DNA of 64,000 nt from assembly GCF_011386835.1 (NCBI RefSeq), contig NC_088792.1, forward strand, positions 66,899,287 to 66,963,286. The letters are read 5' to 3'. Source of the DNA: Chrysemys picta bellii (taxonomy: Eukaryota > Chordata > Testudines > Emydidae). The translations under genes were made by a program, and so were the position numbers. Below, piece after piece: positions 34,230-47,035 of the stretch; the first letter of the stretch is position 1, and the number at the start of each line of letters is the position of its first letter. The notes below the pieces were generated by a model. The model was not told the DNA's origin and made no database searches. It saw only the letters and a list, made by a program, of their open reading frames with translations.

Positions 34230-34715
34230 TGATTCACAGCTCAAGGTGACATACCCCATGCTAGCTCTCATGGAGCTAGTGTGCTAAAAGTAGAGTGCTG
34301 TCCCAGTGGCACGAGCAGCTAGCCACCCAAGACGCTACCCATCCAAGACACGAGGCATGTACCCAGGGCAGCTAGCCTCACCTGCCGCTTGCACCACCAT
34401 GACTACACTCTATTTTTAGCATGCTAGCTTGATGACAGGTAGCACAGGCATGTCTCCTCGTGCTGGAAATCATAGTCCCAGCTCAAAGTGAAGACATACC
34501 ATAAAAACAGCAGTGTTGCTGTAGCTGCACAGGCGGTAGCTCAGGCAAGCCACCTAGTACATACCTAAGATCTTTGACAGGACAGTAGTGATAATATTCT
34601 CCCATGCCACCATGGCCCCACTGCTCTTTTTAGCATAAGCAGAGGTAGCATGTGTACATCTAACTGAGCTGGGAATTACACCTTCCAGATGCAATGTAGA
34701 CATAGAATCAAAGAA
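34230..34715. repeat. degenerate block of foldback-element fragments
   Basis: Internal inversions are visible: 'ctagctctcatggagctag', 'tgctaaaagtagagtg' against 'cactctatttttagcatgct', and a right-hand 'ctgagctgggaattacacct' that mirrors 32795-32825. These look like one or two decayed palindromic DNA elements. Boundaries are uncertain. Confidence 0.5.
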
Positions 34716-34962
34716 ATCAACTTAGCTACCCTGTAAAAATGTGAGCTCTCCAAGAGTGACAGAGGTAGAATGTTACATGCCCATTTGCAAAGTAGTTTGT
34801 TATTTTATGTATTTCTGTAGGCAGATATTCCAGCATATTTAATAAAATGTACCTCAATTTGTAGATCAACCACAGATGCAGAACACAGAAGATTAAAGTT
34901 CCTGTCTCAAAGAGCTTACACTCTAAAATCTAAATAAATAAAAGAATGCACCAAATTATACT

Positions 34963-35117
34963 GATTCTCCACTGCCCTATACCATGTGTAGTCATTTATA
35001 CCAGTGTAAAACAGGTGTACAATGCTACCATTATGATGCAGTAGATTTAGACATCAACTCCAAACTCACTTTGGACAGGCATAAATGACTACACAAGGTG
35101 CAAGGTAGGGGAGAATC
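34963..35117. repeat. palindromic MITE-like element
   Basis: The left arm 34963-35001 and the right arm 35079-35117 pair at 32 of 39 positions, beginning GATTCTCC on each strand and sharing 'tgtgtagtcatttat'. About 77 bp separate the arms. No target duplication could be fixed. Confidence 0.6.
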
Positions 35118-35925
35118 AACCTCTTGGTGTCTTATCCACAATCAATGACTAGCCTTAATATTTTAAATTACAAATTTCTGCAAGAAATGGGAGAGTGACT
35201 GGAGGAGTTTCAGTGCCTTCTCTCACGAGCAAGTTCTTTGCCTTCCAATCTGCCATATAAAATATCTAAATCTTAGAAATAACCGGTGCCAATGGCATTG
35301 GCTATTAGTACAGTAAAGAAACCTATTTTACTGTGCAACTACAATAAGAAATCAGACATTCTAGCACTAGAGATCAGCTAATATCTAAAACCAGAAGCAC
35401 TTGAGGTAAAGTAGTTAAGGAATAGGAGCTAAAAGAAAATTGCCCAAAGGGACAAGAGGATGAGTAAAAATAGTTACTTGTATTATTTTTTATGAATATT
35501 ATGTGCCTTCATTTGCCTGCTTGTCTGCATGGAGTTAAATCAAAGGGGGGAACAAACAGGAAACAAAATAATGACAGAGATAAGGTGCCTTCAGAGAGAT
35601 AGCAAGGGTCTTTAAAGGATCAATGGTGGAATTATTATTAGGAAATGCCCCCTGCCTGGCTCTAGCCAGGTAGCAAAGTTTATTCTTCCCAGGCCCCAGC
35701 CTGGGATCAAAGAGATGCTAACCCATTAAAGATGCCTGCATAGAGAGGAAGAGGGCAGGGGTGAGTGGGTTGTCAGCAGCTGCTGGAGGGTAGACTCTAT
35801 CCCTGCAGCCTTCTCTCACTCTTTGCCTGTCAGTCTGTCTGTCTGTCTCTCTCCCAGCCAGAGATGGAGGTAACTGGGCTGAGCAGAATTTACCATAGCT
35901 TACAAGGAAAGAGTTAGGCCGGGTC
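35118..35925. other. unassigned; possible retroelement edge
   Basis: A CTGT-type short repeat occurs at 35828-35848. The stretch 35560-35925 may belong with 36180-36310, where AATAAA at about 36259 precedes a GT-rich tract. That would suggest an LTR interrupted by the foldback element at 35926, but no ends are visible. Confidence 0.25.
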
Positions 35926-36178
35926 CACACTTAAAAAACTCAGGCTGACATAGCTATGGAGCTCAAGGGTATGAAAAAGCCACAACCCTGAGTGCCATAG
36001 CTATGCCAACCTAACTCCTGATGTAGACACATCTAGATTGATGGAAGAATGTTTCCATCAAGCACACTACCGTCTTTCGGGGAGGTGGTGTCCTAAGAGC
36101 TGAATCTCTTCTATGCAGTTATGCCATCATAGCTATGGCACCACACCATTATAGTCCCCATAGTGTAGACATGGCCTG
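35926..36178. mobile_element. TGTAGACATG-type foldback DNA element
   Basis: The left end 'aggccgggtccacact' and the right end 'agtgtagacatggcct' are imperfect inverted repeats. Inside, 'catagctatggagctcaagg' pairs roughly with 'agtgccatagctatgcc'. No clear duplication. Confidence 0.6.
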
Positions 36179-39100
36179 ATGTTTAGATAAAAGGAAACAT
36201 GTATAAGCATGTATTATTTTAGTGCTTTTCTCTGCTTGCTATATACTTTGGGTGAATAAATAAAGCTTTGTTTTGAAGAAGCTGTTTTTGAGACACTTTA
36301 ATTAGGTGCTGTCACAGGGTCCTGAAGGAAAAAGGCTTACAGGTGCCAAACAGTTGGGGAAACAGAGGAGCTGCCACCAAGAGATCCAGTCCTAAAGTGG
36401 TTGGACAGGACAGCCCTGTTCCATCCTTGAGGGAGGTGAAGGAAGCCTAACTTGTCACCTGAAGGGTGTAATCAAGGAGGACTACAAGAGGTCTAAAGCA
36501 CAGTTCACCCAGTCACCATGAGAGATGGGGATAAGACGAAAGTAGGAAGGTAAATATGGAGTGAATGAGGGAGACAGATATTACAAGGGATAATAAGAAA
36601 AAATAAACAAACAGAAAAAGTAGATACAAAAACAGGAAGAAAACAAAAAGAAAATGTATCCCACTGAACACAGTCACTCATGGAGAAGAACCACTTCCAA
36701 TAGGGCCAATTCAGGCACTAGGAAGTGGAGGGAGAAATAAAAAAGAGTTTTAATCATTACCTAACTTAAAAATACTATTAGTTAAAAAAGGGGAGCGGGT
36801 GGATGATCCTTGCTATTCAAATATTTATATATCCTTCCTTTTGCTCATTGATGGATCACATGCAAATTTCTGAAACCTTCAAATAACATTTTAATTTAAA
36901 TAACCCATTATAATTCTCGATATTTACTGCAATTTCACTGTGTTCTAAATTAAATAAATTCTAAACATGGCTCCAGTCCTAGAAACACTAAAGCATGCAT
37001 AACTTTACTTACATGAGTAGTGCCACTGATTTAACTGCACACAACTTGGTGCTTTTAGTTAAGCATATGCTCAATGTGTTTGCAGGATTGGGGCCTATAA
37101 ATGTGTGTGCACATTTTAAGAAGCTAGTGATGTTAACACTTTATATTGTATTTTTACCCAGTTTAAATAAATAATGCAATAAAAAGATCATTTACACAGT
37201 ACTGTTTCATCCTTTTCACATACAGAAAAAGACTATAATTTACAGAAGCCAAAGAATGATGTTACATTTCACAAAATAAGACGTCAGACTAACTATGATG
37301 CTCCCTCTGCTTTTTACAGTACAAAGCCTCAGCACCTGGTGATGAATTGCTTATGAATTACCCCACTGCAGGTTCATTTAAAAGCCAGGCGTGGCCATCA
37401 CTAGAATTTTAAGATTTATTTTAATACCTAATTTGACAGTAGATGACTTGAACCCTACATTGGACCATAAATATTAATAATGCTATAATGATAGGAGAAT
37501 CAAAAGACAAAGTGCAATCATTATTTAGCAGGCGGGCGGGGGTGGGGATGGGGGGGGGGGGGGAGTTCGCCAGTATAAAGCCAACAGTGGGAATGACAGA
37601 TCCACATTCCAGCTAAAAAGACAAAGCTGATATGCTTAAAAGTACATGTTTAGGATTCTAGACTTGGCTTAACTCAAATGGCTTTGATTGAACGGGGGTC
37701 CCTTAGCAGTATTAAAACTGCTCTAATTGCATTCTTCAAGCCAGCTGAAGGCTGACAGCTTCCGCTCTCCAGCTCACTATCAGAGCACATCAAGGGATTC
37801 TATTATGAGAGGAGCACCTGGTCCAAATTTATTTCAACGGCCCAGAGCAAAATGGGAAGGTGCTTAATGTTCAACCACAATGGTGACATTTTTACGAGAT
37901 ATCCAAAGTTCAGAAACAAACAAATGAAGGGTTTGAAAGGAGCACGAACAGAAACTGTGACAATAAAAATTCAACATTAATATATCAATTTTAAAACATA
38001 TACCACCCAAACTCTAGGGGGACCAGGCCAAAAGTTCAGTGCAGGCAAAAGAAAAAATATCCTTACATATATGTCTTAAAACCACTGTGAATATTTTTAA
38101 AGAAAGAAATATTGACCTTTTACTGCACATGATGCATTGAATTTGATTCTATGCTAGGTGACTACTGAAATGGGTAGTAACATTAAATCACACATAAAAA
38201 GTGAATTGAGGCACATTTCAGCTTTAACACTAAAATACAGGGGCATTTTCAGCTTATGTCAGACTTTTTAGTATTATTTTAACCCATTTTCTTTTATCCC
38301 CATGTAGCATTAGCTTAAACAAACTCGAACTCCTGACCGAAATGCATGCAGGCCAAGATTTTAAAACTCATATATCCATAATGGGTAAATAAATATTGTG
38401 TTTTTTTTTTTAAAGTATGTTGGTATGGTATGGTTGTTTGCTTGTATGGTTTTTAACCTAGGCTACGATCATGTTTTGTTGGAGAAAGCCATCACTATTG
38501 TCAGTGGGGCTCTATGTGGGGTGTAGGAATCTCCCAGAATCAGGGCCACATTTTTTTCCTCCCAGTTACAACTCAACTGCTCTTAGGTAGACATTAACAC
38601 AAGTGATGTAAATTGATAGACCTCCTCTTGTAAATGGATATTAATGTGGCTGCAGAAACACCAGCCAATGCACTCAACCTATTTTTAAAAAGTTATTATT
38701 AATCTATTTATTGTTTTATTGATATAAAACCACAGAAGTAAAGAAAAAGCTACACCGAAACTTGCAACACCAGGCAGTTGCACTGAAAATGTCAATTAAT
38801 GCTTTACAATAATGATATTTAGAAGCAATTTTAAATATATATTCCTAAAAGATGAAAAGCAAAAGAATTATCCACCCATTCTTTTTGTAGAATTTTATTA
38901 TTTTTCTTTAGTATTTGGGTTTTATCTTTTATAGAAAAATTCTTTATTAAACATATATCTATGCCTATGTGAAATAAAAGCTCTAACTAATTTATTCTTT
39001 TAAATAATTTAATTAAGCAACATCTATTTTCTATAATTAGCTATGATTAGCTTACTTTTAGATCTACACTGATTCCAGGCATCCCTGTGCATTGTATAAA

Positions 39101-42100
39101 GCTATTATCTTTTCTCTGTGTGTGGCTTTTCTCCCTCCTGTCAAATACATAAAAGTATAATTTAGTAGCAGATAGAATCTGCATTATAAGATAAACAACT
39201 AGAGGTAGAAAAAGACTTGTTCAAGACTGGACTTCAAATATGTGATCTGTGCAGATAAAAATACAGAAACTGTAAAAATGAAGCACAGATAACTTATGGA
39301 TTATTTAATGCTCCAATTTTTTATCTTAAAATGCATCTTTGCTTTCTCATGGGATCCTCCCTGCTAATCTGTATAGTGGGCAGACATATAGGTAATATGC
39401 AACAAACCACAGTGCAGCCTTGTTTTGAGTGGAGCCTACTGATATCAATCATTATTTTATAGCTGTTGTGGTTGGTCAGCAGCATACACCTCCAAATCTT
39501 TTCCTCCTGCTTTCTATCTCTCCCCTTTGTTGCAACTTTCCTTAAAACTATGCTCAATAGCAGAAGAGCTGCAAGTAACATTATGTTTCCTGATTTGACC
39601 TACATGGAATGCTTTAGTTTAGCAATGTTTATATCCAAGATTTTCAGAAATCATTTTAGCAGACTATTAAAATAGATTAATGTTACTCTACACTTAGCAA
39701 GCAATGTTTGGTATGTAGAGGTAACACTATTAGCATTTAAAGAAATGTATAGCTCCCTTCATAAGACAAAAGGATAGGAAGCTTTGGTTTTGTTTTTGGG
39801 GGTGGGAAGTAGCACACCTCACTCAGTAATAAAAGTTCCATAAGGAACCTTCCAACCCTGAACAATCTTCAAGGCCCCTTCTCTTGTATTTCCTTTTGCT
39901 GCCATCTCTCATTGCAAGTGTAACATGAAAGATAAATTGTAATTTTGCATGTAGGTATATCACCTCAAATTAGTAACATAAAAATCACTGACATTTATAC
40001 TAAAGAAAGCACTGCTAGCTGGAGGTAAAATGCTGAATTAGCATCTGTCAGTAGTGCTAATTGAGGTAAGGCTGGGGACTATAAAGTACTATTAAAAGAG
40101 TATAATAATGCCAAATGGAAATTCTGAGAACATACACTAGCCTTTTGGCATTGTAAATTATTATCCTGGTTAAGTAACTGGTGCCATGAACAGCAATGCT
40201 TTCTAGTATTTCAAGGAACATGCTTATAGTCCACAGTACCTGAATCAATATATTGACAAATTCTTGCAGTATAATTCTAGAATGTTTGAAATCCCTTTTT
40301 GATGAAAGTATTCATTTTTTCTTAAAATATGTATTTGTAAAGATTATTGCATTTTCACCCCCAACTTGGATTATTTTAACTCTGCCAGGCCCTAGATAGA
40401 ATAGTTCATATACAATGAGACAGCCCTTGTCTAAAACATCACAGGCCACAGAAATCATGTTGCACTGCTGCTTCGCAGCCTGCACTGACTCCATTGACTG
40501 ACAAGTCCACTTGAGAATTCTAGTACTGATTTAAAAGCCCACTCTATCACAGAGACCCTCTCTCCTTTCAGGACCCACCATGGCAGTTTTGAATGTCCAG
40601 CATATTACTTAAGTACAGAACCAAGGTAGCTAGAAGAACAGCCTTCTCCCAGGGCAGACCATGAAGAATCATGCCACCTTCTGATCACACCTTGCCATGC
40701 CCCTCTTCACCATAGCAGTAGAAAAGCCAACATTGCACTCAAAAAGCAAAAGCACATGATTAAACATAGAGTAGGATGGAAACACCAAATGCCCTTTGAG
40801 ACCGTTTTCATTTGTTTGCTTTTTAGTTTAGTGCCAACATAGTACTGTGACAGGAACTTTAGAAAATGATGATAGACAGAGCTTTTGGTGTACAGAACAA
40901 TGTCTAGCAGAGCTTAAAATGTTCCAGAAATGTTCCAAATAAACTCTATCCCTTGGTTTACCAACAAAACAATAATTCTCTCTCCCTTTCTTCCTTTTAT
41001 GGAGAAAAATATAGAGTTATTCCAATCTTTGGTTGGTCTAGATTAGGCTATTAAATACACAATATGTTGCTAGCTGCAGTTTCTGAACAACTAAGAGACT
41101 TGCTGAAATTACAAGAAAACATGATATAATGGAAATATGAAGAATGTTTGTAAAAAAAAAAAAGAAAAGTAGAGAGACTACATTTAATTTCCTTTTGAGT
41201 GAGTGAATGTAACAAGTTAATTTAATCATCAACAACACTGCTCTTTGGGAAACTGCTGGGAATTGAGGTCCAAGCAATCATAGTAATAAATCTCCTCTAC
41301 AACTTCTACTAGCATCCTTGAAAATACTAAAGTATATGAGTTCAAAAGAAAACATTCATAGCCAAATGCAATGGAAGTTATTTTTATACAGATTTGTGCC
41401 TAAATTTTGACTTGGGGAAATGTGTAGTAGATCTGGTCAAAATGGGATTATTATTATTATTTGACAAATTTGTGCCCTCCTTGTTTTAAAAAAAAAATTG
41501 AAAACATTAACTAGCCCTAATGTTTAGGTTTTGTTTGTGTTAGAACAGAGACAGCACCTTTTCTATTGCAAAGGTTAGGAATTGTTTTTGTTTATAAACT
41601 TGCTTCCAGCTCTCCTTTAAATCCTAAAACAAATCAAAATCTTTCCACTTCAATTTTTTCATGTACAGTTTGCAGGCAATGGAGGTTGTTGTTTTTTTGC
41701 CCACATTCCAAACAACCAAGACAAGCAGATTTTGAGACCAAAAAAAGAGGTATCAGCCATGCTCGGAAAATGATTCTAACCAGTTTGCCATGCCTTATTT
41801 CAAAAATGCCGTGTCCTGGGGACTTCAAATGAAGGCTATTTGAAAAGCCTTGGTGAGAACTAGGGCATATGAAGCAAAGCCTACATTTTGACTTAGGGAC
41901 CATGTATATGGGAAAGGTATATACTGATTAATTAAGAATGTCAGATGCGTCTGTCATGCTCTGTCAAGCTTTAAAGGGCATTGCATTAGTTATGGAGCCT
42001 GTAGCTTAAATTTTTTAACAAATTAGTCTCCAGCCCTTTCATTTTCAAAGAAAGACTTCAAAATCTAAGGAAGTTTGTCATGGTACTTTGTCAGTGTTCA

Positions 42101-42595
42101 AGTGCCTTCCTTACATACCTTGCTATGTATGGGGAGTGTGTGGAGGTTAACTGGGGCACCGTAGACACTTTTTAAAGCTCATCAGCACCCTGATCACTTT
42201 CGTAAGAAATGCAGGAGCCTCACAGGATTCTCAGGAAAGTCACTTGATTCTGACATGTTTTCTTAAATTCCTAATTCAACACTGTATAACCTTTTAAATA
42301 TGCTCTTCAACGTGTCATATTTGGTACTGTATGCCAAATGTCACCAAGAATTTTAAAATAAAATGTCAACTGAAGTCATTCTGACAAGACATTTTGTAGC
42401 TAAATACAGCAATAAAACTGCTATGGCAACAAAACGTAAGAAAAAAAATATCCAGCAGTCAGGTGCATTGTTGCCTTGGGGGTTTGTCAGTACACACAAG
42501 GTCTTGGGAAGCCAGGGCCTTGTAAGGGTAGATGTACCTATCAGAAATATGGGGTCTCCACCTGCATAGAAGAGGAAGTAGATTAGAGCATTTCT
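36179..42595. other. long stretch with no recognised gene or repeat
   Basis: In 6.4 kb I see an AATAAA at about 36259, a G-rich tract with a 14-G run (37531-37563), an ATT microsatellite (41450-41462), and T runs near 38401. The interval 37600-37880 has balanced composition without repeat hallmarks and could hold conserved non-coding sequence; this is only a guess. Short ORFs lack motifs. Confidence 0.4.
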
Positions 42596-42884
42596 GGGGG
42601 TAGGTCAACACTTACCCGGTAGTTTGGCGGCAAGCAAATCGAACTTCTGGGTTTGACTTATCGCGTCTTGTCTGGACAAGATAAGTCGAACCCAGAAGTG
42701 CTCGCTGTCGACTGCGGTACTCCAGCTCGGCGAGAGGAGTACGCAAAGTCGACGGGGGAGCCTGCCTGCCGCGTCTGGACCGAGGTAAGTTCGAACTAAG
42801 GTACTTCAGACTTCAGCTACGTTATTCACGTAGCTGAAGTTGCGTACCTTAGTTCGAATTGGGGGGTTAGTGTAGACCTGCCCT
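42596..42884. mobile_element. multi-hairpin DNA element
   Basis: The ends 'gggtaggtcaacacttaccc' and, reversed from the right, 'agggcaggtctacactaacc' are imperfect inverted repeats. Two internal hairpins are strong: 42643-42662 with 42680-42699 ('acttctgggtttgacttatc'), and 42790-42822 with 42828-42858, centred on 'ttattc'. CpG-rich words such as 'gtcgactgcgg' remain. The duplication could not be set. Confidence 0.75.
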
Positions 42885-44382
42885 GGGAAATGAAGTTAAC
42901 TGGGATAACAGGCAGCAAGGATGCATTAGTGCTGGAAGCTGGAACTCCTGTCCTCTGTCTAGATGCCAGACCTGCCTCTGCTTCTTTTGGAGAGGCCAGA
43001 TTTACCTCAGCACACTTAACTGGAGCACTCTGTTTCCAGCTTCCAGGGATGCTTTGGCACATGATCTCTGAACAGTCTGTTTCCTCCTAGAAATAATAGG
43101 TCTGAGTGATTCCCCAACACATCACAGCAGAATTAGGGCATGCACTATGTCAGACTTCCAATATATGCCTGCGTTGTGAGGGAATATTTACCACATTTCC
43201 CTTTGCTTCACAGTTGGGGATGAATTGGTGTTTAAGCGACCAAAGCAGGGAAGAACAAAGCACCTGAGGGAACAAACCCTGAATGAGGCTTGAGCTGTCT
43301 GACATCTGATGGGCGAGGGCATGCTCAATGTGCCATGGAAGACAGGGGGCTTCCTTCCTACCAATTTACTCTCCACCACTGCAGGTATCTGCTTCCTTAG
43401 GAGATCCACAGGAGGGGATAGTGTGGCTAGTTAGTGACCTTAACAAGGAGGCCTGCAAAAACCCAGCAAAATGAAGATCATGGAGAATCTGGGAGGAGAA
43501 GTCTAGTTTCAGGAGACCACTGCCCTACAGCGCTCCTAAGTTCTACTGAACAAGAAACCTGCTCCTGAAGACCTTCGGTCTTGAGACTTTGAACAAGAGA
43601 CCTGCTCCTGAAGACCATAGCTAAGGAAGGCGCCTGCCTCTGATCTCTGCCAAAGAAGAGGGCCCACTCTGATGGAGCTAGAAACTCTGCAGAGTAGCCA
43701 CTTCCTCTAGTAAGCTTCCCCACACAGGCATATAGACTTTAAAAGGTCTGCACTACTGAGAAGGCTAGGCGCTCCCAGGATCCCTGGAGCTCAGAATCAT
43801 GCAGCCTTTGAAATGCTCACATTAATAGGAGCAGGAGGAACCCACAAGGAACAAGAGGGGAAGAAACGAAGCAAATCCTGCCTATCATGCCCTATCCATA
43901 AGGGGGGGAAGGAAGGCTGACCTAAGCAAGGCCACATGGAACATGCAGGCATTATGAGTTTGTGATTATTCCAGCACCACAGCACTCCTCCTGTGATCTT
44001 AGAAGGTCCAGAAGATCATGGAGACCTGGTTCACTGGCTCTTCATCTCATGAACCCTATAAGCATCACAGGTAGAGCTACTAGACAATGGGGAAGGCATG
44101 GAGTTTAAAAATACTGAAAGAGCACGTGGGCTTCTAAGGATTGCTGCAGAGCTAAGAGCAAGCTATAGAATTCCAAGGATGGATCTCTACTGCTCTTTTG
44201 TGGTCCCAGCCACTCCAGAACCCCTGTAAACTCTATAGGGCTTCTGTCCTGCCATCCCAGTTCAGGGGCAGGCTCTGTAGAGCTTAGCAGCTCTGCACAC
44301 CAACAGTAGCCCTGGGGCCGGGAGTAGCCTGCAGAATTTAGAAGCTCTCCAGGCCATTTGAATCTCTCAGTGCATATACAGT
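42885..44382. other. unassigned, locally GC-richer sequence
   Basis: A direct repeat of about 25 bp ('acctgctcctgaagacc' core) occurs at 43548-43573 and 43592-43616. Other ORFs in both strands show no motif. No family is named. Confidence 0.4.
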
Positions 44383-44468
44383 GAGGAGTCCTTGTGGCAC
44401 CTTAGAGACTAACAAATTTATTTGGGCATAAGCTTTTGTGAGCTAGAACCCACTTCATCAGATGCATA
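44383..44468 (-). mobile_element. Penelope-like truncated unit with decayed motif
   Basis: On the minus strand it holds CTGATGA, an extra A, GTGGG, then CTCAC and AAAA where the family has CCCAC and GAAA, and GCTTATGC. It ends at the same 'aggactcctc' point as the left arm of 30016-30316. The matching full arm is not seen downstream. Confidence 0.55.
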
Positions 44469-44576
44469 TGGAATAGATAAGAAGTGGGATTGCCAGTGAG
44501 TATCTGGAGTGGATGAGTGTGGAATGCATATGGCCTGGGGTTATTGCCTGTGTAGCTAACAGGTTTCACAGGAAAG

Positions 44577-44763
44577 TAGAATCATAGAATATCAGGGTGG
44601 GAAGGGACCTCAGAAGGTCATCTAGTCCAACCCCCTGCTCAAAGCAGGGCCAATCCCCAGACAGATTTTTGCCCCAGATCCCTAAATGGCCCCCTCAAGG
44701 ATTGAACTCACAACCCTGGGTTTAGCAGGCCAATGCTCAAACCACTGAGCTATCCCTCCCCCC
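44577..44763 (-). mobile_element. CryI-type SINE with CR1-like tail
   Basis: On the minus strand the head 'ggggagggatagctcagtgg', B box 'gagttcaatcc' and body 'gatctggggcaaaaatctg' are followed by a tail 'ggttggact' and 'ccttcccaccctgatattct', ending 'atgattct', which resembles bird-type CR1 tails. A short AAGTA occurs at both sides (44574-44578, 44764-44768). Confidence 0.85.
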
Positions 44764-44769
44764 AAGTAC

Positions 44770-46861
44770 AAACAGGGGAGCATGAGGTAGGAGAACTCCA
44801 AGGGGAAGGCCGTATGGAACATGGGGAAGTTATAGCCCAAGCTCTGCTAGTACCCCTGTCGTTGAGTAATTCTTATAGATTTTTTAAATCTAGGGAAATT
44901 CCAAAAAATAAAAATAAAACCATCTGCATGAAAATGGAATTAAGTTTGATTGTACATATCAGTGGCTTCAGGATTAAACCAAAATCCAAAGACGACTCAC
45001 TATGTACAAGAATATCTCATTAGAAAACCAAGCAATTCAGAGTTAAGTTCATAGACTCCAGCCTTCTTTACCAACCATAGTGAGTTCACAGAAAGATTTA
45101 TTTTACTAATTTTGGATAGGACACATAGCATAATGAAGGCAGTCTTTACTCACCTGTCATTAAAATTCCATAGGCCCCCATTAGATAAGCATTGTTAAAC
45201 ACAGCTAATGTACTTACATATGTGAACCTTCTAATTCTCAATTATGACATTATAGCACTTACACAAAAGAGTACAGTTTAGTGTGATGAGATAGCATCAC
45301 AGTTGGTATCTGTGCAAGTAGACTGCCTACAACCCACAGACTTCAGTCTTTTGAAACCTCTTGGGGGGAAAGGAATAGAAAAAGATTGTAAAGGAAGATG
45401 GGAGGATGGTCAAATACAGGATCTTTTCCAAAGTTAAGCTCTTCATAGACATAAACTGAATTTCAATCCCTTTGAAAAATTAACAGATCCAAACCCAACT
45501 GTTTAACACACAGATGGGGGAGAGGAGGGTGCGTGGGAAAGAGACAAAGAAAGGAAAATAAAAGGCTGGCATCTCTACAGAAGCACAGTTAAGAGTGTTT
45601 GGGTGACCTTAGGTGTGAATTTCCACACTTTCAGAAGTCTGTGTTTCTTTTACAGAAGTCTGTGTTTTCAACTTAATGTCCTGGCTCTTCATGCTTGATT
45701 TTTGGTTGTTATATAAACTATACAGAATGTTTAGGGATTTTTACTTTGAAGTAACTGATGTGACTCGACCTTCACTCCATTTTTAACAGTTTTTGTTTGG
45801 GAATTTTGAAACAATGTTTGTCAGGATAACGCCATCAAAAAAACTGGGGTGCGTCTTCATTCCGCTTACCAACAGTCTCCAAACTAAACACAACTTTCCA
45901 GAAACAAGAGCTGAACCTTGAAGTTTGTTGGATGCTCTTTCCCAGGCCTATATAAATCAGAGGCAATAAAATGTGTAGAAGATGTATTCTGATCTTAGAT
46001 GTACAGTATTTATACAAGTGACCCTATGCAAGTCGTCTTGTTGGTATGCAGCAATACAATCAGCTGCCTATTAAAAACCTGAAAACCCAAATGTTAAAGC
46101 TTTGCTGCTGTGGTGTATAAGAATGGGCTTTTTATGGTGTGTTACTGCTGCCTTAAGGGGTAAATCCTGTTTACAGCAAACCCCAGTAACAAAAATCCCA
46201 GCATCATTGTTGTATTAAACAGATGCCTCTCTTTGCTGATTTTATGGCACATGTAGAACCAAAAGCCTTCTTATCAGGCCAAATGCTCAACTACTGACTT
46301 TGGGGCCAATTAAAGAGGGCTGTAAGAGGACTTTTAAATTAAGGCTTTCAAGCTATCCACCCAGCCAAGTAAACTGTGAGCACCGGATGCCCTTTAGCTT
46401 TAATGCAAGCTTTTTTTTTTTTTTTTTAAATATAGTTATTCAGGTTTCCATGCGCCTGCTTAGCAACATGAAACCTCAAGAAACACTGCAAATAATAGTA
46501 AAATAAATAAATAAATAAACAACCAACAATAAAGTTATTAACGGTTCTTCAAATGACATTCTCAAGTAGGGAATTTTTAGAATTCTGAAAAGCACTGAAA
46601 CTCCAGAAATTATTTTATATGCTGCATACCAATGTCTAACTCCTGTTATTTAAAAGAATAAAAATGAGTGAAAAATATGTTCCCTTTATCAAAGGACGTT
46701 CTGTTGAGTATTAAACTATTAAATATATTTTACAAAGGAAAGCCTTTAAATACAAGCACTTGATAAATAAAAATTATTTTGACTTCCTTATCAGAAGCTC
46801 TGAGACTGAAGAAAAAAAGAAGAAAAAAAAAAGGTTAAACTACTGCTGGAGGCTCAAAGAT
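44770..46861. other. unassigned sequence
   Basis: A T run (46411-46427) and an AAAT microsatellite (46501-46519) are the only simple features. The interval 46040-46400 looks repeat-free and moderately complex, so conserved non-coding sequence is possible but unproven. Confidence 0.4.
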
Positions 46862-46864
46862 TTA

Positions 46865-47032
46865 GGGCCATGTTTTCAAAGGCACTTAGGTGCCTAAAGA
46901 TGAAGATAGGAACCTAGTGAGATTTTCAAAACCACATAGGTACCTAACTCTCATTGCCTAGGCACTTTTGATAATCTTACTAGGTGCTTAAGTGCATCTT
47001 TAGGTGCCCACATCCCTTTCAAAATCTGACCC
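46865..47032. repeat. palindromic AGGTGCCTAA-type element
   Basis: The arms 46865-46902 and 46995-47032 pair at 28 of 38 positions, each containing 'cctaaagatg'. Internal words 'aggtgcctaa', 'aggtacctaa' and 'cctaggcac' extend the symmetry. Possible 3-bp flanks are tta and ttc. Fragments of the same kind lie near 13290, 16806 and 54240. Confidence 0.55.
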
Positions 47033-47035
47033 TTC

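Noticed and set aside
37600..37880. Ultraconserved element
   Set aside because: Repeat-free appearance alone is not evidence; no cross-species comparison is possible here.
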